Shown: positions 8,677 through 17,094, counted from the stretch's first letter. The stretch: 43,030 nt of DNA from Fastidiosipila sp. (GCA_012511175.1 JAAZGO010000035.1:1-43030); one strand, 5' to 3'. The notes: generated by a model from the sequence alone, not told the origin. Program-made: numbers and translations.

Positions 8677-9085
8677 AGCCTTTTCCTCCAAAAGGGTTAT
8701 TGTATTGGGTATCATATCACAAAAAGCGGAAGGCAACCGGGTTAACTGAAAGGGATTGGGGCAATCTCCGGCAGGCAGCGGTTAGGATGGAAAATCATTT
8801 CAGGAGGGTTCCCGTTCCTTTTATCCGGCAATCCGGGTCTGGTTATCCGCTTCCCTTCAGCTTCAGCCGGCAACACACTCCCAATCTTCCCCGCCTTGAA
8901 GGATTTGGCGCAATTCTTTCGGACAAAAGGAGACCTTGCCGCCGGCCGCCGATTCAACAGAAAAATGTCAGGCAAGAGTGATCAAAAGACTGCTAGAGCG
9001 TATAATTGGCAGTATAATTAATCAAGGATCACCACTATTGATTCCAACGCATCACTGGCTGGAATTGGAAAGGAAGACGTTCACC
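8677..9085. other. Divergent intergenic region, about 410 bp
   Basis: It separates the minus-strand importer operon from the plus-strand lipoprotein gene. No convincing coding frame with a ribosome binding site is seen. It should hold the importer promoter: TATGAT- and TACAAT-like -10 elements lie on the minus strand near 8700-8715, without a good -35. It also holds the lipoprotein promoter near 9001-9018. No clear riboswitch fold was recognised by eye. Confidence 0.6.
9001..9018 (+). promoter_or_regulatory. Tandem TATAAT -10 boxes upstream of the lipoprotein gene
   Basis: Two perfect TATAAT hexamers stand 6 bp apart (9001-9006 and 9013-9018), 68-85 bp upstream of the ATG at 9086, in an otherwise GC-rich sequence. 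No strong TTGACA-like -35 element is visible 16-18 bp upstream of either. This gives either two overlapping promoters or one promoter with a duplicated -10. Confidence 0.55.
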
Positions 9086-9889
9086 ATGAAAAAAAGCATA
9101 GGGGTTCTGCTTGTGGCGCTTATAGTTTTGATCTTTGCGCTTCCAGGCTGTTCCAGGAGTGTTCCGGAAGGCCCAGGCCAGCCCGCCACTGAAGCGGGTG
9201 GAGCCCATAAGACAGAGCCAGCACCGGCCAGGACAGAAACGGGGGGCACCAAGCCTCCAGCCGGCAACAAGGCGGCTGATTCCTACGCGGCATACCAAGA
9301 GGCAAAAAGCCAACTGATCACACGCTTGTCTGATGCCGTCTCCGGCAACCCTGAAGCCGGCATGGCCATGCTGTCCTTTCTTGGCATCACCGCGGTTGAT
9401 CTGGTCATGCTTCCGGCAGCTTTTCTCGGCGCAGATGAAATGACCATGGAAATCGGTTTGGGGATGCTAGGAGCAGAAGGTTTCAAATACGATGTTGACG
9501 GCGACAAATCCACTGTCACTTTCAAGGATCAAAGCGGCAAGGAAACGGTTTTTGCAGGAAGGTTCGACAGCAAAGCGGGAGGCTCAATCTTCACTTCAGT
9601 TGTTGACGGCAGGGAGGCACTCTATTCCGAGTACCGGCAAACGCCTTATGGCTATGCCGGACAATACTATATTGTGAATGATGACGGCAGCGTCATGCTC
9701 TATCTGCTGGCGATTGAAGGCAAGGACGGAACGGTGGGATTTGAGCAGGAGGCAACAAAACCGGAGCCGCTTTCAGGCAATGAGGGACCGGACTTTCCCA
9801 AGGCTGCAAAAGAATGGTACAGCATCAAGGGCAAGCAGGTGACCGGGATCAACCCGGACGGCCAGGAGCTTGACTTCTTGATTCCTTAG
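9086..9889 (+). CDS. Putative lipoprotein of unknown function
   Basis: A 267-aa predicted lipoprotein. The signal peptide MKKSIGVLLVALIVLIFALPGC ends in a lipobox-like LPGC, followed by a low-complexity Pro/Glu/Thr/Gly spacer (about 25-65) much like that in the BMP lipoprotein. The rest is a soluble domain with a repetitive beta-rich look (for example VTFKDQSGKETVFAGRF and the later VDGREALYSEYRQTPYGYAGQYYIVNDD, a possible beta-sheet). I do not recognise the family. ATG 9086 is chosen over the longer open frame because the signal peptide starts there. It appears monocistronic, between the tandem -10 boxes and a terminator-like repeat. Confidence 0.75.
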   Translation: MKKSIGVLLVALIVLIFALPGCSRSVPEGPGQPATEAGGAHKTEPAPARTETGGTKPPAGNKAADSYAAYQEAKSQLITRLSDAVSGNPEAGMAMLSFLGITAVDLVMLPAAFLGADEMTMEIGLGMLGAEGFKYDVDGDKSTVTFKDQSGKETVFAGRFDSKAGGSIFTSVVDGREALYSEYRQTPYGYAGQYYIVNDDGSVMLYLLAIEGKDGTVGFEQEATKPEPLSGNEGPDFPKAAKEWYSIKGKQVTGINPDGQELDFLIP

Positions 9890-9911
9890 TAATCAGGGCC
9901 ATCCACGAAAC

Positions 9912-9959
9912 AAAAAACCGCTTTGCGCCGGAAGATGAATCGGGGTAAAACGGTTTTTT
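9912..9959. terminator. Terminator-like inverted repeat after the lipoprotein gene
   Basis: AAAAAACCG (9912-9920) pairs with CGGTTTTTT (9951-9959) around a long inner segment that can add a few more pairs. The A/T-rich outer arms give a T-tract on both strands. It lies 22 bp after the lipoprotein stop codon. The long loop lowers confidence. Confidence 0.6.
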
Positions 9960-10072
9960 ATTCTGCAATGCCCAAGCGTGAGCACGAACGCTTGATGGGC
10001 GTGGCACAGGGTTTGTCGATTTGATAAACTGTAAACAATCAGTTGCCTTGTCAGATCCCAGAGGAGTTGAAA

Positions 10073-11329
10073 ATGCCAAAAAACAAATCGAAAATCCCCC
10101 ACCTGTTGGGATACACCTGCACCCTCTGCCAGCGGCATTATCCTTACAGGGAGGAGATGCTGACCTGCCCGGAGTGCGGCGAAACCGGAATTCTTGATAT
10201 CGACTACGATTACGATATCATCAGGGAATTTGTCTCGCGGGAGCGTCTTCGCCGTGATCACGATAACAGCATGTGGCGCTACAAAGCTTTATTGCCCCTG
10301 GCTGAACGCGATTACTCAGGCTTTTTAAGGGTTGGCTGGACGCCACTTTATCCATCGCTGCGGCTGGGCAGCGAATTGGGGCTCAAGGCCCTTTACATCA
10401 AGGATGACGGCCTTAACCCGACCGCCTCGCTTAAGGACCGGGCCAGCGGGGTCGCGGTTGCCAAAGCCATCGAACTCGGCTATGACACAATTTCATGTTC
10501 TTCAACAGGCAATGCGGCTTCATCCTGTGCCGGCAACGCCGCCCGGGCAGGCTTGAAAACGGTGATTTTCGTTCCGGAAAGAGCCCCTCAAGGCAAGCTT
10601 GCGCAGATGCTTATTTTTGGCGCCCGCGTCGTTTCAGTTGTGGGGGACTACCGCGAAACCTTCAACCTGTCAAAAGCCGCCATCGCCAAATATGGCTGGT
10701 ACAACCGCAATGCCGGCATCAATCCCGTGATGGCGGAGGGGAAAAAGACGGTATCGCTTGAGATCGCAGAACAGCTCGATTTTGAGCCGACCGACTGGGT
10801 GGCCGTGTCCGTCGGAGACGGCTGTACCATCGGCGGCGTCTATCTTGGTTTCAGGGACCTTTACGAACTTGGCCTGATCGAACGCCTGCCCAGGATCTTG
10901 GGTGTTCAATCAACCGGCTGTTCACCCTTTGTCGACGCAGCCCGTGACAAGGTACCTCTGAAACCGACACCGGAAAATACCCTGGCTGACTCCATCTCGG
11001 TTGGCATACCGCGAAACCCCGTCAAAGCCCTCCGTGCCGTCTCGGCTACCGAAGGCGCCTGGATGGCCGTCCCGGATGAGGCCATTCTGGCTGCTATGAA
11101 GGAGATGGGCGAAAAAGAAGGTGTTTTCGGGGAACCGGCCGGCGTCACTTCCTATGCCGGTGTCAAGCAGGCTGTCAGCGAGGGAATCATCAAGGCGGGT
11201 GAAACGGTGACCTGCATCTGTTCTGGCAGCGGTTTAAAGGATGTGGCAAATGCCCTGAAAGCTGCGGGAAGCCCGGTCCGGAGCCGGCCCGACCTGGAAG
11301 AATTGGAACAAACCGGCCTGTTTGCATAA
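10073..11329 (+). CDS. thrC: Threonine synthase
   Basis: PLP enzyme converting O-phosphohomoserine to threonine, 418 aa. The N-terminus carries a four-cysteine zinc-ribbon-like element (CTLC and CPEC, about 15-42), as in the long threonine synthases. The PLP lysine is in NPTASLKDRASG (Lys121), followed by SCSSTGNAASS and a glycine-rich phosphate-binding loop near VSVGDGCTIGG. ATG 10073 has GAGGAG 6 nt upstream, and the frame before it lacks a binding site. No other threonine genes (hom, thrB) are nearby. Related fold type II enzymes exist, but the overall sequence fits threonine synthase well. Confidence 0.9.
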   Translation: MPKNKSKIPHLLGYTCTLCQRHYPYREEMLTCPECGETGILDIDYDYDIIREFVSRERLRRDHDNSMWRYKALLPLAERDYSGFLRVGWTPLYPSLRLGSELGLKALYIKDDGLNPTASLKDRASGVAVAKAIELGYDTISCSSTGNAASSCAGNAARAGLKTVIFVPERAPQGKLAQMLIFGARVVSVVGDYRETFNLSKAAIAKYGWYNRNAGINPVMAEGKKTVSLEIAEQLDFEPTDWVAVSVGDGCTIGGVYLGFRDLYELGLIERLPRILGVQSTGCSPFVDAARDKVPLKPTPENTLADSISVGIPRNPVKALRAVSATEGAWMAVPDEAILAAMKEMGEKEGVFGEPAGVTSYAGVKQAVSEGIIKAGETVTCICSGSGLKDVANALKAAGSPVRSRPDLEELEQTGLFA

Positions 11330-11409
11330 CAAATGTTCCCGACAGATCCGGTGATAATGGGAGATGATCTGAACATTACGAAGAAGCATTTCTGTGAGGA
11401 GGGGTTGCG

Positions 11410-13896
11410 ATGAGTCAATATGAAAAACTGGGTGTCTTTTACCTGGGAACTGAAAACAGAGATTTGGACGGGGACGGACGCGCTGATTTCATGTTGTTCG
11501 ATTCCCGTGATCTGGTCACGCACGCCATGATCGTTGGAATGACGGGCAGCGGTAAAACAGGCTTGGGTATCGACATGATTGAGGAAGCTGCCATGGATGG
11601 CATCCCAACCATTGTTGTCGATCCAAAGGGAGATATGGGAAATCTGCTTCTGACCTTCCCTGATTTGAATCCGCAGGATTTTGAGCCCTGGGTTCATCCG
11701 GAGGAAGCGGAGGCGGAGGGGCTTTCGGTCAGTGAGCTGGCTGCGAAAAAAGCGGAGATCTGGCGCAAAGGCCTGACTGACTCGATGCAAGACGGCGAGC
11801 GGATCCGCGCTTTGAGGCAAAATGCTGAATTTGCCCTCTACACGCCGGGTGGCCAGTTCGGCAGGCCCCTGTCGCTTGAGGGCATGTTTAAAAAGCCCGC
11901 CCCTGCCGCCATGGCCGATGCCGAGGTTTTTCAAGAGGTGGTTTCGACGACGGCGACCAGTCTTCTTCACCTGGTCGGCATTAAAGACGCTGATCCGGTT
12001 TCGAGCAGAGAGCACGTGTTCCTGTCGACCTTGATTCAAAAGACCTGGCAGGACGGCTATGACCTGGCCATCCCCACCCTGGTTCACTGGATCGGCAAGC
12101 CGCCTGTCAAGACCATCGGCGTCATGGATGTTGATACCTACCTGCCGGAGAAGGAGCGCTTTGCCCTGGCCCTTCGCTTTAACAATCTCATCGCCTCGCC
12201 TGCTTTTTCGGCCTTCATGGAAGGCGAGCCCTTTGACATCCCCTCCCTCCTTTACACGCCCCAGGGGAAACCCAAGATCTCGATTCTATCGATCGCGCAC
12301 CTTGCGGATGCCGAGCGCATGTTCTTCGTGACCCTGCTCCTCAACCGCATGATCGCCTGGATGCGGACGGAACAGGGTACTTCATCCCTGCGCGCTTTGT
12401 TTTATATGGATGAAGTATTCGGATATTTCCCGCCTATCGCCAACCCCCCGGCAAAAAAACCGTTGCTGACTCTCCTGAAGACGGCCCGAGCCTACGGACT
12501 GGGGATCGTTCTTGCCACGCAGAATCCGGGGGATATCGACTACAAGGGTCTTTCCAACGTGGGAACATGGTTTGTCGGGCGGCTGACAACGGAACGGGAC
12601 CGGACCCGTCTGCTGGAGGGCATGGCGGATGAATCCATTGAGGGAATCAGCCGCGCAGAACTGGGCAAGCTGATCGCCGGGCTCCAGCAACGGCAGTTTA
12701 TTATGCGCTCGGTCCGCGGGGGTGAACCCCTTCTCTTCCAGACCCGCTTTGCCATGTCCTATCTGGCAGGGCCCCTGACCCGCGATCAGATCAAGTATCT
12801 GGCGGCCCAGTCAGGATATTTCCCTCATGCTGCGCCTGAGCCCATCGGGAAACCAGTTGCAGGGGGACCTGATACTGGCTTCTTCGTACCCGAACCCATG
12901 CCTGAGCCCTTTGTGCCCCAAGCTGCAGAAGAGGCGGTTCCGGCACCGGCTCCGCCGCCCGTGACCGGTCTGACAGGGCCCCCCATCGAGCAGGCGGCCG
13001 TGGCGCCGCAGGCAGCTTCAGGCATTCCGGTCAGTTATTTGCCGGCCACGCCCGGGCAGGTCTACAGGCCGGCCCTGGCCGGTTTTTTGACCGTCTATAT
13101 CAAGGATGACAAACGGAATATCTCGCATACGGAGACAGTTACACGGTTTACACCACTGGGCGGCGGCGTTGTCCCTGTTGAGTGGGACAACAAGCTTGAT
13201 CTGGATTTGACTCTTGATGATCTGGAAAAAGAACCCACAAGAGGCGCCACTTTCTCAGATCTGCCTCCGGAGGCCAAGCTGAAAACCAGCTTCACGGCCT
13301 GGCAGCGCGCTCTGGTAGATACAGTCTGGCGCGAGTCAGCGGTCGAGATCCGCGAGCACAAAAAGCTGGGCCTTGTTTCGGAACTTGAAGAAGAGGAGCG
13401 TGACTTTATCGCCAGGGTCAAGATGGCCGCCCGGGAGCAGCGGGACCGGGAACTTGACGAAATCGAGGCCAAATATGATAAAAAACGTTTGGCCATTGAT
13501 GAAAGAATCGCCAAGGCCGAAGAACGGGTGGACCGGGTCAAAGACCAGGCCAAGGATGCCAAGATGCAATCAGCCATTTCGTTCGGAGCAGCAGCACTTG
13601 GTGCTGTTCTGGGCAAATCCCTGGTTTCGCAGGCTAACGTCTATAAGTCGGCAACAGCGGCCAAGAGTCTGTCGCGTGCCAGTAAGTCCTCCAGCAACGT
13701 CGGCCGGGCCCAGGAATCCATGGAGCGGGTCGAGCAGCAGCTGAAGCTGCTTGAGGAAGACATGCAAAAAGACATCAAGGCCCTGAGTGACCGCTATGAG
13801 AATGCGGCTGACGATATCGTGACGGTGACGGTCAAACCGCTCAAGAGCAATGTCGTTGTCAATGCCCTTATTCTGGTCTGGATGCCGGGGAACTGA
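11410..13896 (+). CDS. HerA/FtsK-like ATPase (DUF87-type) with Pro-rich linker and coiled-coil tail
   Basis: Large 828-aa P-loop ATPase. Walker A is GMTGSGKT (43-50), followed by the HerA-type VVDPKGDMGNLL (69-80). Walker B is LFYMDE (330-335), and a sensor-like ATQNPGDIDY begins at 369. A proline/alanine-rich linker spans about 475-560. The C-terminal part contains a small folded region, a long charged coiled coil (about 655-715), a Gly/Ala-rich hydrophobic patch (about 719-735) and a second coiled coil (about 758-790). HerA relatives translocate DNA, usually with the NurA nuclease, but no nuclease gene is adjacent and the gene is flanked by its own terminator. ATG follows GAGGAGGGG. The ATPase assignment is firm; the biological role is unknown. 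Confidence 0.85.
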   Translation: MSQYEKLGVFYLGTENRDLDGDGRADFMLFDSRDLVTHAMIVGMTGSGKTGLGIDMIEEAAMDGIPTIVVDPKGDMGNLLLTFPDLNPQDFEPWVHPEEAEAEGLSVSELAAKKAEIWRKGLTDSMQDGERIRALRQNAEFALYTPGGQFGRPLSLEGMFKKPAPAAMADAEVFQEVVSTTATSLLHLVGIKDADPVSSREHVFLSTLIQKTWQDGYDLAIPTLVHWIGKPPVKTIGVMDVDTYLPEKERFALALRFNNLIASPAFSAFMEGEPFDIPSLLYTPQGKPKISILSIAHLADAERMFFVTLLLNRMIAWMRTEQGTSSLRALFYMDEVFGYFPPIANPPAKKPLLTLLKTARAYGLGIVLATQNPGDIDYKGLSNVGTWFVGRLTTERDRTRLLEGMADESIEGISRAELGKLIAGLQQRQFIMRSVRGGEPLLFQTRFAMSYLAGPLTRDQIKYLAAQSGYFPHAAPEPIGKPVAGGPDTGFFVPEPMPEPFVPQAAEEAVPAPAPPPVTGLTGPPIEQAAVAPQAASGIPVSYLPATPGQVYRPALAGFLTVYIKDDKRNISHTETVTRFTPLGGGVVPVEWDNKLDLDLTLDDLEKEPTRGATFSDLPPEAKLKTSFTAWQRALVDTVWRESAVEIREHKKLGLVSELEEEERDFIARVKMAAREQRDRELDEIEAKYDKKRLAIDERIAKAEERVDRVKDQAKDAKMQSAISFGAAALGAVLGKSLVSQANVYKSATAAKSLSRASKSSSNVGRAQESMERVEQQLKLLEEDMQKDIKALSDRYENAADDIVTVTVKPLKSNVVVNALILVWMPGN

Positions 13897-13906
13897 TAGC
13901 TCAGAT

Positions 13907-14989
13907 CTAGAAAGATTGTTCGCGGATGACATGTCCCATGTCATCCGCGATTGTTTTTTGGGAGATTTCACCGACCGTTTCATCCACTTCGCCGAGACCT
14001 GCGATGCGGTCCGCAAGGTGGTGAGAATTGAAAGGAGTTCCGGGCAGGGAGTTGGCTATCTGCCTGAAAAAATCACTGTCCAGGGCATCGCTGAAAATCT
14101 GGGCTTCTGAGATTATCCCCTGCTCCACCTTCAGCAACAGTTCCGCCTGCCCCCAGGGGAATCGTCCGGTTTCAATCCTGGCATCAAAGTCGATGGTGTT
14201 TCCGTACCGCCATTCCCATGAGGCATAAACTTCTTCCAGCCGGGCAAGTTTTTCTCCCCCCGCGATCCTGCCCGCGTCAACTATCTCCACGCCGGTCCCC
14301 TTTCCATATTGGGCCAGGAAGGAGTCAATGACCGAATCGCACAAGGCGGGGATGGTCAGATCGCTTCTGGCTTCAATAAGGTTGATGACGCGGGAAGTCA
14401 CGGACTTGATGGCGCGGGATTGGAGCTTGAGCTCAGAGACGGTCAGATAACGCAGGAGGGGTTCGAGCCTGGTGTCAACCATCAGGGTGCCGTGGTGGAG
14501 CGCCACACCGCGCCAGTAGCGGAAGGCATTGCCTGAGAACTTGCGATCCCCGATCAGGATATCATTTCGTCCCGACCGTACCGCCTGGATGCCGAGCAGG
14601 CGGACCGCCTCCAGGATGACATCAAAGTTGCGGCCCAGATCGAAACGGGACCGGGGCAAGATGATGGAAAAGTTCAAATTGCCCAGGTCATGGTAGACCG
14701 CGCCACCTCCGGTGCTTCTTCGTGCCAGGCGGCCTCCGTCCCTCTCCAGTGCCCTGGTCCGGCATTCCGCCCAGGCGTTCTGGTTGCGGCCGATGACCAC
14801 CGTGTGCTCATTTTGCCAAAGATAGAGGATGGCACCGTAACGCCTTTCCGGATCCTTGTCAGAGTCGCTTTGGCAGAGATCCATCAAATATTCCTCAAGT
14901 GCCAGGTTGTGCCAGGGGTTGACGGAATCTGCGGTCACGACAAGGAGCGGAAAATCCGCGCTTTTCTTCATGGCTGGCTGCTCTTTCAT
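13907..14989 (-). CDS. lplA: Lipoate--protein ligase
   Basis: Cytoplasmic enzyme that adenylates lipoate and transfers it to a lysine of lipoyl domains (E2, GcvH). It is 360 aa, long enough to contain the LplA catalytic domain and a C-terminal accessory domain. Motifs include the RRSTGGGAVYHDLGN lipoyl-AMP binding loop (about 90-104), catalytic Lys150 in GDRKFSGNAF, and the HHGTLMVDT segment. The ATG at 14989 has a weak binding site; a second ATG six codons in is possible. The last codons lie inside a strong hairpin that doubles as the terminator of the convergent ATPase gene. It is functionally linked to Lpd at 2088-3449. Confidence 0.93.
   Translation of the reverse strand: MKEQPAMKKSADFPLLVVTADSVNPWHNLALEEYLMDLCQSDSDKDPERRYGAILYLWQNEHTVVIGRNQNAWAECRTRALERDGGRLARRSTGGGAVYHDLGNLNFSIILPRSRFDLGRNFDVILEAVRLLGIQAVRSGRNDILIGDRKFSGNAFRYWRGVALHHGTLMVDTRLEPLLRYLTVSELKLQSRAIKSVTSRVINLIEARSDLTIPALCDSVIDSFLAQYGKGTGVEIVDAGRIAGGEKLARLEEVYASWEWRYGNTIDFDARIETGRFPWGQAELLLKVEQGIISEAQIFSDALDSDFFRQIANSLPGTPFNSHHLADRIAGLGEVDETVGEISQKTIADDMGHVIREQSF
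13920..13959. terminator. Terminator hairpin embedded in the 3' coding end of lplA
   Basis: A perfect 14-bp stem (13920-13933 with 13937-13950) and 3-nt loop are followed on the plus strand by TTGTTTTTT (13951-13959). It terminates the ATPase transcript. On the other strand the same bases encode the LplA residues DDMGHVIRE just before the lplA stop codon, so one element serves as both terminator and coding sequence. Confidence 0.88.
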
Positions 14990-15057
14990 CTATTTTACTA
15001 TCCTGCTATTCTAGCTGAAAAGACAAGGTCAGGAAAGGACGCAGGACCGCGCGTGCT

Positions 15058-15534
15058 ATGATCAATGGTATGAAATCTGACGGTTCCGCCTTAATGCCCG
15101 CTAAAGCCGGCAGGCCGCTTGTGCGCGAGCGCTCGAGCGGCGCCATTGTCTTGCGTGATATGGACGGTGAAACACGCGTCCTGCTGGTCCAGCACAAGCC
15201 GGGCCACTGGTCCTTTCCCAAGGGCCACCTTGAGGCGGGGGAAACCGACCAGATGGCAGCCATCCGGGAAGTCTGTGAAGAAACCGGCGTCAGGATCTCC
15301 CTCCTGCCGGGCTTCAAGCGGTCATCGACCTATTCGCCGCGTCCCGGTGTCTTAAAAACAGTCGTTTTTTTCCTGGCTGCCTACCGGGGGGGAGAACTTG
15401 AACCTCAATTGAGTGAAGTGCGTTCGGTGCGCTGGATGGGGTTGGACGAGGCGTCAGGATTCCTGATTTTTGACAAAGATCTTGAGATCTTCCACCAAGC
15501 CCTGGCCTGGCGTGCTGATTCGGGGGAGGAGTAA
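15058..15534 (+). CDS. NUDIX hydrolase
   Basis: A 158-aa pyrophosphohydrolase of the NUDIX superfamily, acting on a nucleoside diphosphate linked to another moiety. The complete Nudix box GX5EX7REVxEETGV starts at GHLEAGE (about residues 59-81). The KPGHWSFPKGH lead-in and the SFPKGHLEAGE style resemble the bacterial MutT/Ap4A-type group. The substrate cannot be told from sequence. It starts the plus-strand cluster; its stop codon overlaps the GGGGGAGGAG binding site of mazG, so the two are probably co-expressed as nucleotide-pool sanitation genes. An ATG four codons downstream is an alternative start. Confidence 0.88.
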   Translation: MINGMKSDGSALMPAKAGRPLVRERSSGAIVLRDMDGETRVLLVQHKPGHWSFPKGHLEAGETDQMAAIREVCEETGVRISLLPGFKRSSTYSPRPGVLKTVVFFLAAYRGGELEPQLSEVRSVRWMGLDEASGFLIFDKDLEIFHQALAWRADSGEE

Positions 15535-15538
15535 GGGC

Positions 15539-16387
15539 ATGGAAACGGCAAAAGAAGGCGGGCAATTTGCCATGAAAGAGAGCTGTACCTTCGACGACTT
15601 GCTCGCCATCATGGATTTCCTCAGAAGTGATCAAGGATGTCCCTGGGATCGCATCCAGACACACGAGAGCATCCAGGGCAACATGCTGGAAGAAGCTTAT
15701 GAAGCGGTTGATGCCATCCAAAGCGGGGATCCGGATAAACTGCGTGAGGAGCTGGGTGATGTGTTGATGCAGGTCGTTTTTCATGCAGGCATTGCCAGGG
15801 ATGAAGGATATTTCACCTTTGAGGATGTTGTCTCAGGTCTGTGCCGTAAACTGATCTCACGGCACACGCATCTGTTCGGCGACGATCAGGCGACGACACC
15901 GGACATGGTTCTTCGAACCTGGGAAAAAAATAAGCGGATCGAGAAAGGCTTTGAAAGTACGGCAGCGTCCATGCGGGCCATCCCGCTTGCCATGCCGGCC
16001 CTGACCCGTGCCGACAAGCTTCAAAAAAAAGCGGCGGATACCGGTTTTGACTGGCCCTCTCCCCGGGGTGCCTGCGTGAAAGTCAAGGAGGAACTCCAGG
16101 AACTGCTCGATGAAGCCGACCGGGGTGACCCGGTCAGAATCCGTCAGGAAGCCGGGGATCTGCTCTTTGCCGTGGTCAACCTGCTCCGCCTGCTGGGGGT
16201 TGACCCCGAAACAGCACTGACGGACTGTTCACAGCGCTTTATCCGGCGATTCGATGCCATGGAGAACCTGGCGAAGGAGGAAGGGGTCTCCCTGAACCGC
16301 ATGGATTTGGAAGCCATGGACGCCTTGTGGGACCGGGTAAAAAGATCTGAAAGCGAAACCGAAAGGGACCGGGGCTGTGAGGCTTGA
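15539..16387 (+). CDS. mazG: Nucleoside triphosphate pyrophosphohydrolase MazG
   Basis: Hydrolyses (d)NTPs to NMP and pyrophosphate, 282 aa, with two MazG repeats. The first begins near LLAIMDFLRSDQGCPWDRIQTHES and contains the metal-binding EEAYEAVDAI and EELGDVLMQVVFH motifs. The second contains VKEELQELLDE and EAGDLLFAVVNLLR. ATG 15539 is chosen because GGGGGAGGAG lies just upstream, although the frame is open earlier. It overlaps the next gene, rqcP, by 11 bp, matching the mazG-rqcP order of Bacillus and Clostridium chromosomes. Confidence 0.95.
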   Translation: METAKEGGQFAMKESCTFDDLLAIMDFLRSDQGCPWDRIQTHESIQGNMLEEAYEAVDAIQSGDPDKLREELGDVLMQVVFHAGIARDEGYFTFEDVVSGLCRKLISRHTHLFGDDQATTPDMVLRTWEKNKRIEKGFESTAASMRAIPLAMPALTRADKLQKKAADTGFDWPSPRGACVKVKEELQELLDEADRGDPVRIRQEAGDLLFAVVNLLRLLGVDPETALTDCSQRFIRRFDAMENLAKEEGVSLNRMDLEAMDALWDRVKRSESETERDRGCEA

Positions 16388-16622
16388 TAAGTTTTTGAAA
16401 ATTTCACGTATTGTGAAGCGTCGCACCGTCGCAAATGAAATGGCCGCAGCCGGCCGGGTTGAAATCAACGGAAAACGGGCCAAGCCGGGTGCCGAAGTCA
16501 AAACCGGAGATATTCTCCAGATCGGCTACGGGGCAAAGCAGATACGCGTCCGCGTGCTGGAAGTCAGAGAGTATGCAAAAAAAGAAGAGGCGGCATCTCT
16601 CTACGAGATCTTAAACAGCTGA
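16377..16622 (+). CDS. rqcP: S4-domain RNA-binding protein RqcP (YabO/Hsp15-like)
   Basis: An 81-aa single S4-domain protein. It opens MRLDKFLKISRIVKRRTVANEM and continues AAAGRVEINGKRAKPGAEVKTGD, the classic S4 fold that binds structured RNA. Firmicute relatives (YabO, now RqcP) bind stalled 50S subunits and help RqcH add alanine tails to aborted peptides. The start is GTG at 16377, inside the end of mazG (11-bp overlap), which implies translational coupling. It is followed by a 129-bp gap and then divIC. The sporulation genes yabP and yabQ that often sit here are absent. Confidence 0.88.
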   Translation: MRLDKFLKISRIVKRRTVANEMAAAGRVEINGKRAKPGAEVKTGDILQIGYGAKQIRVRVLEVREYAKKEEAASLYEILNS

Positions 16623-16680
16623 AACATCGCTAAATCACCCATTTTGTCACACAATTGTCATATCGGGCCATTTCAGAACA

Positions 16681-16709
16681 TTGCAAAACCGAACAAACTG
16701 CTCTACCAT
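16681..16709 (+). promoter_or_regulatory. Candidate sigma-A promoter for divIC
   Basis: TTGCAA (16681-16686) and TACCAT (16704-16709) are separated by exactly 17 bp, 43 bp before the divIC start codon. The gap between rqcP and divIC is unusually long for this cluster, consistent with a separate promoter. The match is moderate (two mismatches in each hexamer at most). Confidence 0.45.
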
Positions 16710-16751
16710 TGATTTACTATCAACAGGATGTCAGGTCGACAGGAGCACTCC

Positions 16752-17072
16752 ATGCGATTGAGTTATGCTGAAAACCGCAGAGTTGAGCGCAGGCAATCGT
16801 CCCTGTCTTTTTTAGCGCGTTTCTTTGCCGGCGTGGCTGCGATCGTTATTCTGACACTCTGCGTTTCCGCCTATTTTAGCCAGCAAAGTGAATTTGAGCG
16901 CCTGACGGCGGAGAGGCGCAAATTGGAGCGCGAACGTGACCGCCTTTATGAAAGGTACGAGTCCTTGAAGAGCCTGGACGAAATTGCTGAATCCAATCAA
17001 TACATCGAACGCATCGCGCGTGATTACCTCCGCATGGCCATGCCGGGCGACATTCTGATCATCACAGATTAA
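16752..17072 (+). CDS. divIC: Septum formation initiator protein DivIC/FtsB-like
   Basis: A 106-aa bitopic division protein. A short basic cytoplasmic N-terminus is followed by one membrane helix (about 22-42) and an extracellular coiled coil rich in Glu, Arg and Leu (about 47-75). The short C-terminal tail IARDYLRMAMPGDILII matches the DivIC/FtsB family. By family it works with FtsL and DivIB/FtsQ to activate septal wall synthesis. ATG 16752 is preferred over the ATG at 16728 because AGGAG (16741-16745) sits at correct spacing. It lies downstream of mazG-rqcP, as in Firmicutes. Confidence 0.88.
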   Translation: MRLSYAENRRVERRQSSLSFLARFFAGVAAIVILTLCVSAYFSQQSEFERLTAERRKLERERDRLYERYESLKSLDEIAESNQYIERIARDYLRMAMPGDILIITD

Positions 17073-17094
17073 CCCGTTACAGGAGTTCCGGGCG

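Noticed and set aside
7864-8745. 293-aa plus-strand frame opposite the BMP lipoprotein gene
   Set aside because: The minus-strand lipoprotein has a signal peptide, lipobox and family motifs; this frame has none.
11152-12087. 311-aa minus-strand frame across the end of thrC and the start of the ATPase gene
   Set aside because: It spans two well-supported genes and their spacer on the other strand and shows no domain or start signal.
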